Below, piece after piece: positions 7,207-14,425 of a DNA stretch of 17,888 nucleotides; the stretch's first letter is position 1; each line of letters begins with the position of its first letter. Position numbers and translations under genes: made by a program. Source of the stretch: a bacterium (GTDB lineage Bacteria; Patescibacteriota; Patescibacteriia; Patescibacteriales; JALTFF01); contig JALTFF010000116.1 of the NCBI GenBank assembly GCA_027007465.1, positions 1-17,888 of the forward strand, in the 5' to 3' direction. Under the pieces are notes generated by a model that was given only the letters and a program-made list of their open reading frames with translations, did no database searches and had not been told where the DNA came from.

Positions 7207-7980
7207 ATGAATGATAAAAATAATTATAATAACAAAAATAGCGAAGAAGAATATGATGACCTGGATATTTATGAAAACAATAACTCCAAAGTTATTAAAG
7301 AAGAAAAACATATTCATAGCAAACAATCAAATGATGATAGAGATTTAGATTTTACCAACAAAGAGGATGACAATGAAAAAGACGCTTTATTGCTTAATAA
7401 GATTTATAATGATAAAATTAGTATTGATAAAAATGTTTTTAATTTAATCAAAAAAATATTAGAAAATATTAATGAAGAAAGTGAAAAATTGAATAGTATA
7501 ATTAAGACTATAGGCGTTAAAAAGGAAAATTTATCTAATTATGAACAAGATACTGCTGATAGTTATCAACAGTCAAAAATAGATAAAGCAAGCGAAGAAA
7601 AAAGTGTTATAGAAGGGATATTTAATGGCCAGTCAATGATTGGATTTGATGGAAAACAATATAGCGTGCCAGTTAATTATGCTTCAAAATCAAAATTAGT
7701 AGAAGGTGATGTATTAAAATTAACTATTGCTAACAATGGAGCTTTTATATATAAACAAATAAGTTTAGTTGAAAGAAAAAGGGTTATTGGTAAATTACAA
7801 AGAGATAAAAATAATAATTTTTATGTTGAATCAGATGGAAAGCAATGGAAAATTTTAACTGCCAGCATTACTTTTTTTCATGGAGAAGTTGGAGATGAAA
7901 TTGTAATAATAATTCCAAAGCAAGGTAAGTCAAATTGGGCAGCTGTAGAAAATATAATTAGCAAACAAAAATATGACTAA
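7207..7980 (+). CDS. Uncharacterised protein with acidic low-complexity N-terminus and a duplicated small beta domain
   Basis: I cannot assign a named family to this 257-residue protein. Residues 1-60 are low-complexity and rich in Asn, Asp, Glu and Lys, and residues 60-130 look helical. The C-terminal half appears to be two copies of one small beta-rich unit. The first (134-174) has DGKQY at 148-152 and GD at 167-168; the second (193-235) has DGKQW at 210-214 and GD at 229-230. Spacing from DGKQ to GD is 19 residues in both. There is no signal peptide or membrane segment, so it is probably cytosolic. The size and pattern would suit a small barrel that binds nucleic acid or protein, but that is conjecture. 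Its last 8 bases overlap the start of glyA (ATGACTAA), which couples their translation. Confidence 0.8.
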   Translation: MNDKNNYNNKNSEEEYDDLDIYENNNSKVIKEEKHIHSKQSNDDRDLDFTNKEDDNEKDALLLNKIYNDKISIDKNVFNLIKKILENINEESEKLNSIIKTIGVKKENLSNYEQDTADSYQQSKIDKASEEKSVIEGIFNGQSMIGFDGKQYSVPVNYASKSKLVEGDVLKLTIANNGAFIYKQISLVERKRVIGKLQRDKNNNFYVESDGKQWKILTASITFFHGEVGDEIVIIIPKQGKSNWAAVENIISKQKYD

Positions 7981-9244
7981 TTTTAAAGAATTACAACAAA
8001 CAGATAGAGAAATTTATGATATTATAAAAAATGAAACAAGGCGACAGCAAGAAGAGCTTGAGCTTATTCCATCTGAAAATCACACATCCCAAGCTGTGCT
8101 TGAAGCTTTAGGCTCTATTCTTACAGATAAATATTCAGAAGGATATCCTAAAAAGAGATATTATGCTGGATTAAGGTTTTATGACGAAATTGAAACATTA
8201 GCTCAAAAAAGAGCTAAAGAATTATTCAAGGTTCCTTTTGTAAATGTTCAACCTTACTCTGGGTCACCTGCAAATCAAGCTGTTTATTTTGCTACTTGCA
8301 AGCCAAAAGATGTCACAATGGGATTAAGCCTGCCACATGGTGGACATTTAAGTCATGGATGGAAAGTTAATTTTTCAGCAAGGTTTTATAATCCAATACA
8401 GTATGGCGTTAATAAAAAAACTAATTTAATTGATTATGATAAAATGGAAGAACTAGCTCAAAAAGTAAAGCCAAAGCTTATTTGCGTAGGAGCGACTGCT
8501 TACCCAAGATTTTTAGATTGGGAAAGATTTTATAAAATTGCCAAAAGTGTTAACGCTTATCTTTGCGCTGATATAGCTCATATTGCTGGTTTAATAGCAG
8601 CTGATGTCCACCCTAGCCCAGTTCCATTTGTTCATATTGTTACCACAACAACCCATAAAACTTTACGTGGACCAAGAGGAGCTATGATAATGGTGACTAA
8701 AAAAGGAATTGAAAAAGATTCAGATTTACCAGAAAAGATAAACAGAGCTGTCTTTCCAGGGTTGCAAGGAGGCCCTCATCAGCACCAAATTGCTGCTATA
8801 GCTGTTTGCCTTAAAGAAGCAAGCACAAATGAATTCAAAGAATATGGAAAACAAGTTGTAAAAAATTGTAAAGTTTTAGCTTCTGAATTTATAAAATTAG
8901 GCTATGATTTAATAACCAATGGCACTGACAATCATTTAATCTTAATTGATTTAACAAATAAAAATATTTCTGGCAAAGAAGCTCAAGACTTATTAGAAAA
9001 AGTTGGAATTAATGTTAATAAAAATGCTATTCCATTTGATCAAAATCCACCTTCAAATCCCTCTGGAATTAGATTAGGAACTCCAGCAATTACAACTCAA
9101 GGAATGCGAGAAAAAGAAATAAAACAGATTGTAAAATTTATAGACAATGTTTTGAAAAATAGAAATAATAATGCTATAATAGAAAGTACAAAGCAGGAAG
9201 TAAAAAAAATGTGTTTAAATTTTCCACTCCCTGGAATTAAATAA
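7973..9244 (+). CDS. glyA: Serine hydroxymethyltransferase
   Basis: This is a 423-residue PLP enzyme (fold type I) that interconverts serine plus tetrahydrofolate and glycine plus methylene-tetrahydrofolate in the cytosol. Motifs are clear: LIPSENHTSQ near the N-terminus, TDKYSEGYPKKRYY, YSGSPANQAVY, LPHGGHLSHG, D200 and H203 in CADIAHIAGLI, and VTTTTHKTLRGPRG, where K229 is the PLP-binding lysine. VFPGLQGGPHQHQIAA follows. The numbering of D200, H203 and K229 coincides with E. coli GlyA, which supports the chosen start. The ATG lies inside the end of the upstream gene, an 8-base overlap. The protein is full length and has no missing active-site residue that I can see. Confidence 0.97.
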   Translation: MTNFKELQQTDREIYDIIKNETRRQQEELELIPSENHTSQAVLEALGSILTDKYSEGYPKKRYYAGLRFYDEIETLAQKRAKELFKVPFVNVQPYSGSPANQAVYFATCKPKDVTMGLSLPHGGHLSHGWKVNFSARFYNPIQYGVNKKTNLIDYDKMEELAQKVKPKLICVGATAYPRFLDWERFYKIAKSVNAYLCADIAHIAGLIAADVHPSPVPFVHIVTTTTHKTLRGPRGAMIMVTKKGIEKDSDLPEKINRAVFPGLQGGPHQHQIAAIAVCLKEASTNEFKEYGKQVVKNCKVLASEFIKLGYDLITNGTDNHLILIDLTNKNISGKEAQDLLEKVGINVNKNAIPFDQNPPSNPSGIRLGTPAITTQGMREKEIKQIVKFIDNVLKNRNNNAIIESTKQEVKKMCLNFPLPGIK

Positions 9245-9261
9245 AATTAAATTAAAAGCAT

Positions 9262-9630
9262 ATGAATCCTAAAAAAGCAACATTAATTATTTCAGGAATT
9301 GCAGTAATAATGATTGTTGGTTTTATTGTTTTATACTATCAGAAACAAAAATCAGACATTAAAGATGAAAAAGCTTTAGAGCAAGTAGAACAAACAGAGA
9401 ATAAAAAAAATTTAATCCAGAAAAAGCATTCCTTATCACCAGAGCAACTAATTAAGAAAAAGGAAAAAATTTTAGATGTCTTATCTAACACAAAAGAGAA
9501 AAGTAAAACCGACAATATTAGTTCTAAAAAATCCACTAGCACAGTTAAGACTTACTCAATGGAGCAGATTATAAAGAAAGAAATGGAAGAACAAAAGAAA
9601 AAACAAGAACTATTAGATAAATTAAAATAA
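9262..9630 (+). CDS. Small membrane-anchored lysine/glutamate-rich protein
   Basis: The 122-residue product starts with MNPKK and a single hydrophobic segment at residues 6-27 (ATLIISGIAVIMIVGFIVLYYQ trimmed at the ends), a likely membrane anchor or uncleaved signal. The rest is highly charged and helical. A short motif appears twice: SPEQLIKK at 59-66 and SMEQIIKK at 99-106. The charged part is probably outside the cell if the positive N-terminus stays in. I do not recognise a family. It sits 17 bases after glyA and 2 bases before the PP-loop gene, within the same operon-like run. Confidence 0.75.
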   Translation: MNPKKATLIISGIAVIMIVGFIVLYYQKQKSDIKDEKALEQVEQTENKKNLIQKKHSLSPEQLIKKKEKILDVLSNTKEKSKTDNISSKKSTSTVKTYSMEQIIKKEMEEQKKKQELLDKLK

Positions 9631-9632
9631 TT

Positions 9633-10622
9633 ATGAGAAGAAAAGCCTTAGTGCTTTTGTCAGGAGGATTGGACTCAATTTTAGCAGTTAAATTATTGCA
9701 AGAACAAAATATAGAAGTAAAAGCCCTTTGTTTTCAAAGTAATTTTTTTGATTGTAAAAAAGCAGAACAAGCTTCGAGTAAATTAAAAATAGAATTAATA
9801 AAAAAAGATATAAGCAAGGAAATTCTGAAAATTGTTAAAAAACCAAAATATGGATATGGCAAAAATTTAAATCCATGCCGCGATTGTAGACTATTAATGC
9901 TTAAAACAGCCATTAAAATTAACCATGATGAAAAATTAGCTAATTTTGTTGCTACAGGTGAAGTTTTAAATCAAAGACCATTTAGTTCAAGTAAAAAAAC
10001 TATTTTAATAAAAGAATTTCAAATATTAAGACCATTAAGCGCAAAATTATTGCCAGAAACAAAAGTTGAAAAAAATAAATTTGTTAATAGAAATAAACTT
10101 TTAAATATTCAGGGAAAATCAAGACAAAAACAGCTCAAGTTAGCTGAAAAATTCAAATTAAAAAATTATCCAAGCCCAGCTGGTGGATGTTTATTAACTG
10201 ATCCAAGTTTTTGCAAAAAATTAAAGCAAATGTTAGAAAATTGGCATGATTGTGATGTCAGAGATGTTGAGCTATTAAAATATGGTAGAATTTTTTGGAT
10301 TAATTTTAAAAATAAAAAAATTTTAACTGTTATTGGAAGGAATAAAGACGATAATGATAAATTGGTAAAATTAGCTAAGGATAATGATATATTATTTGAA
10401 TTAAAAAATTTGCCAGGACCAACAACATTAGCAAGAATTAAAAATGAAAAAATTATTGCTAATAAAGAAATTAAAATTAAAGTGCCAAAAAAAATAAAAT
10501 TAGATTTTATTAAAGATAAATTTTTAGAGATTGACAAAGTCTTTCAGAAGATTGCTCTATTAACAGCTTGGTATAGCGTTAAAGCAAGAGGCAAGGAAGT
10601 AGTTTGTAAAATCCAACTTTAA
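9633..10622 (+). CDS. PP-loop tRNA thiolation enzyme (ThiI/MnmA-like) with NFACT-R-like C-terminal domain
   Basis: This 329-residue protein starts with a PP-loop ATP pyrophosphatase (SGGLDS at residues 10-15) of the kind that adenylates tRNA uridine before sulfur insertion. NPCRDCR gives C82 and C85, and AGGCLLTD gives C186. A CxxC plus one distal Cys is the pattern known for iron-sulfur-dependent thiolases such as archaeal ThiI, so a cluster is plausible but unproven. Residues about 209-325 (LLKYGRIFWI, IGRNKDDNDKL, LPGPTTLARI) resemble the NFACT-R/DUF814 RNA-binding domain that is often attached to such enzymes. There is no THUMP domain, unlike bacterial ThiI. The likely role is tRNA 4-thiouridine or 2-thiouridine formation; the target position cannot be read from sequence. 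It is the last gene of the run, and I see no clear terminator after it. Confidence 0.82.
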   Translation: MRRKALVLLSGGLDSILAVKLLQEQNIEVKALCFQSNFFDCKKAEQASSKLKIELIKKDISKEILKIVKKPKYGYGKNLNPCRDCRLLMLKTAIKINHDEKLANFVATGEVLNQRPFSSSKKTILIKEFQILRPLSAKLLPETKVEKNKFVNRNKLLNIQGKSRQKQLKLAEKFKLKNYPSPAGGCLLTDPSFCKKLKQMLENWHDCDVRDVELLKYGRIFWINFKNKKILTVIGRNKDDNDKLVKLAKDNDILFELKNLPGPTTLARIKNEKIIANKEIKIKVPKKIKLDFIKDKFLEIDKVFQKIALLTAWYSVKARGKEVVCKIQL

Positions 10623-10779
10623 GAAAGAACTTAGTCCCTTTTATAAATTGCAAACTCCAATGCTTTAAACAATAATAGTTTATTTAGAATTTAGAAAATA
10701 GAATTTAAAATTTAAAAAATGATAAATTTGGTGTAAAAATGCAAAAAAATCTAAGCAAGATAATGATAGCTATAAAAAT

Positions 10780-10807
10780 TTGACAAAAAAAATATATATG
10801 CTATTAT
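10780..10807 (+). promoter_or_regulatory. rplJL promoter with extended -10
   Basis: TTGACA at 10780-10785 is an exact -35 box. After 16 bases, TATTAT (10802-10807) serves as the -10 and is preceded by TGC, making an extended -10 (TG at 10799-10800). The expected start near 10814 leaves a leader of about 108 bases before rplJ, in contrast to the almost leaderless gpmI message. Confidence 0.8.
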
Positions 10808-10813
10808 ACAAAT

Positions 10814-10921
10814 ATCCGTAGATAGCAGGCAAAAAATAAGACCTGCCGAGGAATTTTATAAGCAAAATTTTTAATTGATAATATCTGCGGAGACAAAGCA
10901 GATATTTTTTAGTCTATTAAT
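10814..10921 (+). promoter_or_regulatory. Candidate L10-type ribosomal protein leader (attenuator) of rplJL
   Basis: The transcript leader can fold as a closing stem, TCCGTAGATA (10815-10824) with TATCTGCGGA (10882-10891), ten pairs including one G-U. Inside it lie GCAGG/CCTGC (10825-10829 with 10842-10846) and AATTTT/AAAATT (10852-10857 with 10864-10869). The right arm of the closing stem overlaps the left arm of a terminator hairpin, so the two cannot coexist. Leaders upstream of rplJ that bind the L10-L12 complex are well known in bacteria. Whether this one binds L10, and in which direction it acts, is inference. Confidence 0.72.
10880..10910 (+). terminator. Intrinsic terminator inside the rplJ leader
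   Basis: AATATCTGC (10880-10888) pairs perfectly with GCAGATATT (10898-10906) around a 9-base loop, and the right arm runs into TTTTTT (10905-10910), the standard intrinsic terminator layout. It stands only 12 bases before the rplJ ATG, so it must act as a conditional terminator. It competes with the upstream closing stem for bases 10882-10888. Confidence 0.82.
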
Positions 10922-11440
10922 ATGCCAAAAACAAAAGAACAAAAAAAACAAATTATAAAAAACTTAGAGGATAAAATAGAAAAAAGCAGAATAATTATTT
11001 TCAGTAGATTTTTAGGTTTAAAAGTAAATGACATAAATGAGTTACGTAAAGAATGTAAAAATAATAATTCAGAATATTATGTTTCTAAAAAAACACTATT
11101 AGAAAGAGCTTTTTCAAAAGAGAATAGTCTAAAATCTAAAATAGGAGAACTTAATGGTGAGATTGCTTTATTATTTGGCTATAATGATGAAATTATTAGT
11201 GCTAAAATTTTAAATGAATTTAACGATAAACATAAGATAGATATTCTTGGTGGTGTTTTAGAAAATAAATTTGTCAATAGTGACACAATAAAAACATTAG
11301 CTAATCTACCAAGCAAACAGGAATTACTATCAAAATTAGTCTATTTAATCAAATCTCCTATTTCAGGAATGACAAATACTTTGTCTGGGAATATAAGAGG
11401 ATTTATAAATGTATTAAAAAATATAAAAGATAAAAATTAA
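10922..11440 (+). CDS. rplJ: 50S ribosomal protein L10
   Basis: The 172-residue protein forms the base of the ribosomal stalk: it binds 23S rRNA at the GTPase-associated centre and carries L7/L12 dimers on its C-terminal helix. The N-terminus MPKTKEQKKQIIKNLEDKIE, the core IIIFSRFLGLKVNDINELRK, YYVSKKTLLERA and ILGGVLENKF are typical of L10, followed by LANLPSKQELLSKLVYLIKSPI. The length is normal. It is followed by rplL after a 70-base gap, the usual gene order. There is no Shine-Dalgarno before its ATG. The leader with promoter and attenuator lies directly upstream and probably sets the dosage of the stalk proteins. Confidence 0.95.
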   Translation: MPKTKEQKKQIIKNLEDKIEKSRIIIFSRFLGLKVNDINELRKECKNNNSEYYVSKKTLLERAFSKENSLKSKIGELNGEIALLFGYNDEIISAKILNEFNDKHKIDILGGVLENKFVNSDTIKTLANLPSKQELLSKLVYLIKSPISGMTNTLSGNIRGFINVLKNIKDKN

Positions 11441-11454
11441 TTATTTATTTTTAA

Positions 11455-11477
11455 ATTTTGCAATGTCATTTTGCAAT
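11455..11477 (+). repeat. Short direct repeat in the rplJ-rplL gap
   Basis: ATTTTGCAAT occurs at 11455-11464 and again at 11468-11477. The second copy also begins a possible hairpin, TGCAAT (11472-11477) with ATTGCA (11495-11500), just before the rplL start. It may influence stalk protein stoichiometry, or be chance in A/T-rich DNA. Confidence 0.35.
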
Positions 11478-11510
11478 CTAAATGCATTTTGGCTATTGCA
11501 CTTTATTATT

Positions 11511-12047
11511 ATGGAAGAACAAAAAAACACAACTGATGAAAAAAAAGATGAAGATAAAAAAGATAATTCATCTAAACCATCAACAGACAATCATAATGAT
11601 GCAGACAAGAAAACAGAAAATCAAGCTAATCAAAAAGATGATGAAATAGAAATTCCTAAAAAATTTGAAAAAATCGTTAGTGAAATTGAAAAAATGAACG
11701 TTTTAGACTTGTCAGAATTAGTAAAGATCTTAGAGAAGAAATTTAATGTAAGCTCTGCTGCTCCAGTAATGATGGGAGCAATGCCATCTGCGACAGGAGC
11801 ACAAACTAATGGAGGAGGGGAGAGCGAAGAAGAAAAAACTATTTTTGATATTGAATTATCTGACGCAGGAAGCAATAAAATTGCTATAATCAAAATAGTT
11901 AAACAAATTACAGATTTAGGATTAAGAGAAGCTAAAGATTTAGTTGATGGAGCTCCACAAGTAATTAAAAAAGCAGTTAAAAAAGAAGAAGCTGAAGAAA
12001 TAAAGAAAAAAATTGAAGAAGCTGGAGGTAAGGTAGTTTTAAAATAA
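11511..12047 (+). CDS. rplL: 50S ribosomal protein L7/L12 with acidic N-terminal extension
   Basis: The start chosen at 11511 gives 178 residues. A longer frame from ATG 11463 would add a hydrophobic 16-residue tail that no L7/L12 has. Residues 1-48 are a low-complexity acidic and lysine-rich extension (MEEQKNTTDEKKDEDKK and similar), while the family normally starts directly with the dimerisation helices, which here begin near IPKKFEKIVSEIEKMNVLDL. A flexible hinge with Ala, Gly and Met (SSAAPVMMGAMPSATGA) follows. The C-terminal factor-binding domain has FDIELSDAGSNKIAIIK, ITDLGLREAKDLVDGAPQ and EEIKKKIEEAGGKVVLK. It recruits translation GTPases as part of the stalk. The family is about 120-130 residues long, so the extension accounts for the excess. 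Confidence 0.93.
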   Translation: MEEQKNTTDEKKDEDKKDNSSKPSTDNHNDADKKTENQANQKDDEIEIPKKFEKIVSEIEKMNVLDLSELVKILEKKFNVSSAAPVMMGAMPSATGAQTNGGGESEEEKTIFDIELSDAGSNKIAIIKIVKQITDLGLREAKDLVDGAPQVIKKAVKKEEAEEIKKKIEEAGGKVVLK

Positions 12048-12065
12048 ATTTATTTTAAAACATAT

Positions 12066-12099
12066 AAATAAAGCCTGTTTTAAAACTAGGCTTTATTTT
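12066..12099. terminator. Bidirectional terminator between rplL and the convergent gene
   Basis: AAATAAAGCCT (12066-12076) and AGGCTTTATTT (12088-12098) form a perfect 11-bp stem. The loop itself contains GTTTTAAAAC. T-rich DNA follows on both strands, so it can end rplL transcripts and those of the convergent gene. The stop codon of the - strand gene (complement of 12093-12095) lies inside the right arm. Confidence 0.85.
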
Positions 12100-14327
12100 A
12101 TTTCTGCTATTCCATAAATTTTATTATTACTTAGCACATAGACTTTTTTTTGATTTTCCTGAACATCAAAATCATCAATCCTATTAACATTGTTCAAAAT
12201 ATATTGATTAATAAACTTTCCGTTTTTATTTACGACTACTAAACGTTTACTTTTATTTTCTAAAATATAAATATAATTTTTGCGTGATAAAACTAATATT
12301 TTTTTAGGATATTTTAACATTGGCTCAACTAAAGGTTGTTTGAAGTCTTGAACAAAACCTGACAACATCTTTAAAATTCTAGCTTGACTATTAATTGTGT
12401 AAATATAACCATCAATAGAAATAGAAACTGACTTGGTTAAATCAACGCCTTGTTGTTTAACCCAAGCAATTGGATTTATATAAGCTAAGCCTAATTTTCT
12501 TAATTTAAAAATTTGATTTTTTTTATTATCTAAAAGATAAAGTTTTTTATTGTATATACTAAAGATTGGTTTATCATCTATTTTCATATCTATGTTAATT
12601 GAATCTAACTTTTGTTTATTTAAATTAAAATTATATAAGTTTTTATTGTTAAAAAAAATAAGATTATTTTTATCTAAAGCAACTGCTTCAGATAATCTGC
12701 CAATATTTATATTTATCTTTTTGTTCTGTAAATTTTTTGTTTTTGTATTTAATGTATAAATTGAGTTATTATTTTTGTCAAAACAAATAATTGAATTATC
12801 AATAGATAAAAAATTACCAATATCTGCTTTTTTGTTAATAGAACTAAAATCTTTGATTAAAATTGGTTCCTCAATCTTAATAATATGTCTTAACTTTTGA
12901 AATTGAATATTTATTTGTTTTCTAAGTTTTGCATACTTATTTCTTTGCTGGGGATATAACAAATTTAATTGACTAATTAATTTATCAGCTTTATTTAAAT
13001 TTTTTCTTGCTTTATCTTCATCATTATAGAGCAAACTAGCTTGAGCAGAATTTATATTATTTTCTACTTGGCTTATTAAATTATTACAATTATCAACCTT
13101 TATTTTTTTCTGTTTCTCATTTTTAATTATTACAATGCTAGCAGAAAATAAGGTTAGAAAAATAATTGAAGTGATTAAAAAAACTTGTGAAGTTCTTGGC
13201 AAATGCAGAAACCACTTTTTCAATTTACTAAAAATATTTAAAAATGCATCTATTGAATTCTGAAAAATATCCTTATTAAATTTCTTTTTCCCACTAAAAA
13301 TATCGCTTATAAAAATAATAGTATTGGGTATAAGATAAATTATCCATCTTATAAATGCTAATAAAAGAAGGGAAAGACTATATATAAGACCTTTTCTTTT
13401 TATTTTAAACTTCTGAACAGTATCTTTTTTAAAGTTTAACTTTATTGAAAATTTATTAAAAGGATAAATGAGAATCTTAAAAATAAAGCTAAAATATTTT
13501 TTTAAATTTACACCAATAGGGCTGAGCAATCTCTCAGTAGTATTTTCTGTCATAATTAGACGGTCTACAGAATTTTGAGAATTATCATTAATACTTTCTT
13601 TAACTATAATCTTAGGTCTAATATTTGTTTTTATAATCAAGGCTGCAAATGAAATATGTTGGTTAACATCTGAAAGTAAATTTTTAAAATAAGCAGCCGC
13701 GCTAATAGCTGGCAAGGCTATTAAAACATTCTTTATTTTTTCCTTAGATAAATATTCTGTAAAATTTACATTAGCAAAAAGTAAAAAAGAATTTGGGGAA
13801 ATTTTACCTTTGATAATATTATGATAAATCTTTAAAAGATTTAACTCCTTTGATTCATTGTCTTCTTCCTCTAATATATTTAATAATTGATAATTATCCT
13901 TTTGAGGATAAAACAAAATAGCCCTTATTATTCCTGCGCTGCTTAAATAAAGAGAATCATTTTTTAAAACACCAACTAAACTGTTAAAAGTAAAATTATT
14001 AAATTTTATTTTGTTATCAGCGATAAATTCAGAAAAATTTCTGTTAATTTTTTGTAAGCTATGTTCAAAAATAGTTTCTATATCTAAAACATCAGGTTTT
14101 TCTTCTAAAAGTATTTTCTCGTTTTTATAATAGAATTCATTAATTGCTTGACTAATAAATTCTGCCATTTTCTTAGCTGTTTTTCTTTCGCCTCTAATTT
14201 CAAATAAGGCAAACAATCTCCCTAATAAATTTTCTTCAGATAATGTTGGATTACTTAAAAAAATATAACAATAAGAATTGCTTTTCTGATAATCTTGAAA
14301 AACAAAATGTCCTATTTTATAATTCAT
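12093..14327 (-). CDS. Large membrane protein: PP2C-like N-domain, transmembrane segments, propeller-like C-domain
   Basis: This 744-residue protein has no name I can give. Residues 1-240 resemble a degenerate PP2C-type phosphatase fold: FNSLVGVLKNDSLYLSSAG (114-132) matches the strand pair around the PP2C core, but the aspartates that bind metal are not where expected, so catalysis is doubtful. Hydrophobic stretches at 313-341 and 381-402 are likely membrane segments. Residues 403-485 look like a coiled coil (NNLISQVENNINSAQASL and following). Residues about 486-742 show repeated short strands of the form NNKIYxL or NYIYILE, as in a beta-propeller. If the N-terminus is cytosolic, the propeller would lie outside after an odd number of crossings. 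It is the only - strand gene between two + strand operons and stops within the shared terminator. Confidence 0.75.
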   Translation of the reverse strand: MNYKIGHFVFQDYQKSNSYCYIFLSNPTLSEENLLGRLFALFEIRGERKTAKKMAEFISQAINEFYYKNEKILLEEKPDVLDIETIFEHSLQKINRNFSEFIADNKIKFNNFTFNSLVGVLKNDSLYLSSAGIIRAILFYPQKDNYQLLNILEEEDNESKELNLLKIYHNIIKGKISPNSFLLFANVNFTEYLSKEKIKNVLIALPAISAAAYFKNLLSDVNQHISFAALIIKTNIRPKIIVKESINDNSQNSVDRLIMTENTTERLLSPIGVNLKKYFSFIFKILIYPFNKFSIKLNFKKDTVQKFKIKRKGLIYSLSLLLLAFIRWIIYLIPNTIIFISDIFSGKKKFNKDIFQNSIDAFLNIFSKLKKWFLHLPRTSQVFLITSIIFLTLFSASIVIIKNEKQKKIKVDNCNNLISQVENNINSAQASLLYNDEDKARKNLNKADKLISQLNLLYPQQRNKYAKLRKQINIQFQKLRHIIKIEEPILIKDFSSINKKADIGNFLSIDNSIICFDKNNNSIYTLNTKTKNLQNKKININIGRLSEAVALDKNNLIFFNNKNLYNFNLNKQKLDSINIDMKIDDKPIFSIYNKKLYLLDNKKNQIFKLRKLGLAYINPIAWVKQQGVDLTKSVSISIDGYIYTINSQARILKMLSGFVQDFKQPLVEPMLKYPKKILVLSRKNYIYILENKSKRLVVVNKNGKFINQYILNNVNRIDDFDVQENQKKVYVLSNNKIYGIAEIK

Positions 14328-14367
14328 AGGCGACCAATCTTTATAATTATTTGACTAAATTCTAAGT

Positions 14368-14415
14368 ATAATATATCATAAAAGTAGATATAAAAAAAGG
14401 TTTGTGATATATTAT
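14368..14415. promoter_or_regulatory. Inverted repeat in the divergent promoter region (candidate operator)
   Basis: ATAATATATCA (14368-14378) and TGATATATTAT (14405-14415) are perfect inverted copies, 26 bases apart, in the 98-base gap between two divergent genes. Read outward, each arm contains TGATATATT, an extended -10 shape (TGn plus TATATT), pointing to the neighbouring gene on its own side. On the + strand this would place the start about 6 bases before the ATG at 14426. The A/T-rich background makes such repeats more likely by chance. Confidence 0.5.
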
Positions 14416-14425
14416 TATATGAATT

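Noticed and set aside
11463..11510. Upstream in-frame ATG for rplL, adding 16 residues (MSFCNLNAFWLLHFII)
   Set aside because: The added residues are hydrophobic and unlike any L7/L12. The ATG at 11511 gives a sensible acidic start, and the upstream stretch contains a direct repeat and a possible hairpin.
14351..14372. TTGACT followed by TATAAT as a promoter for the wHTH gene
   Set aside because: The spacer between the two boxes is only 10 bases, too short for a sigma70-type promoter. The extended -10 in the inverted repeat is a better candidate.
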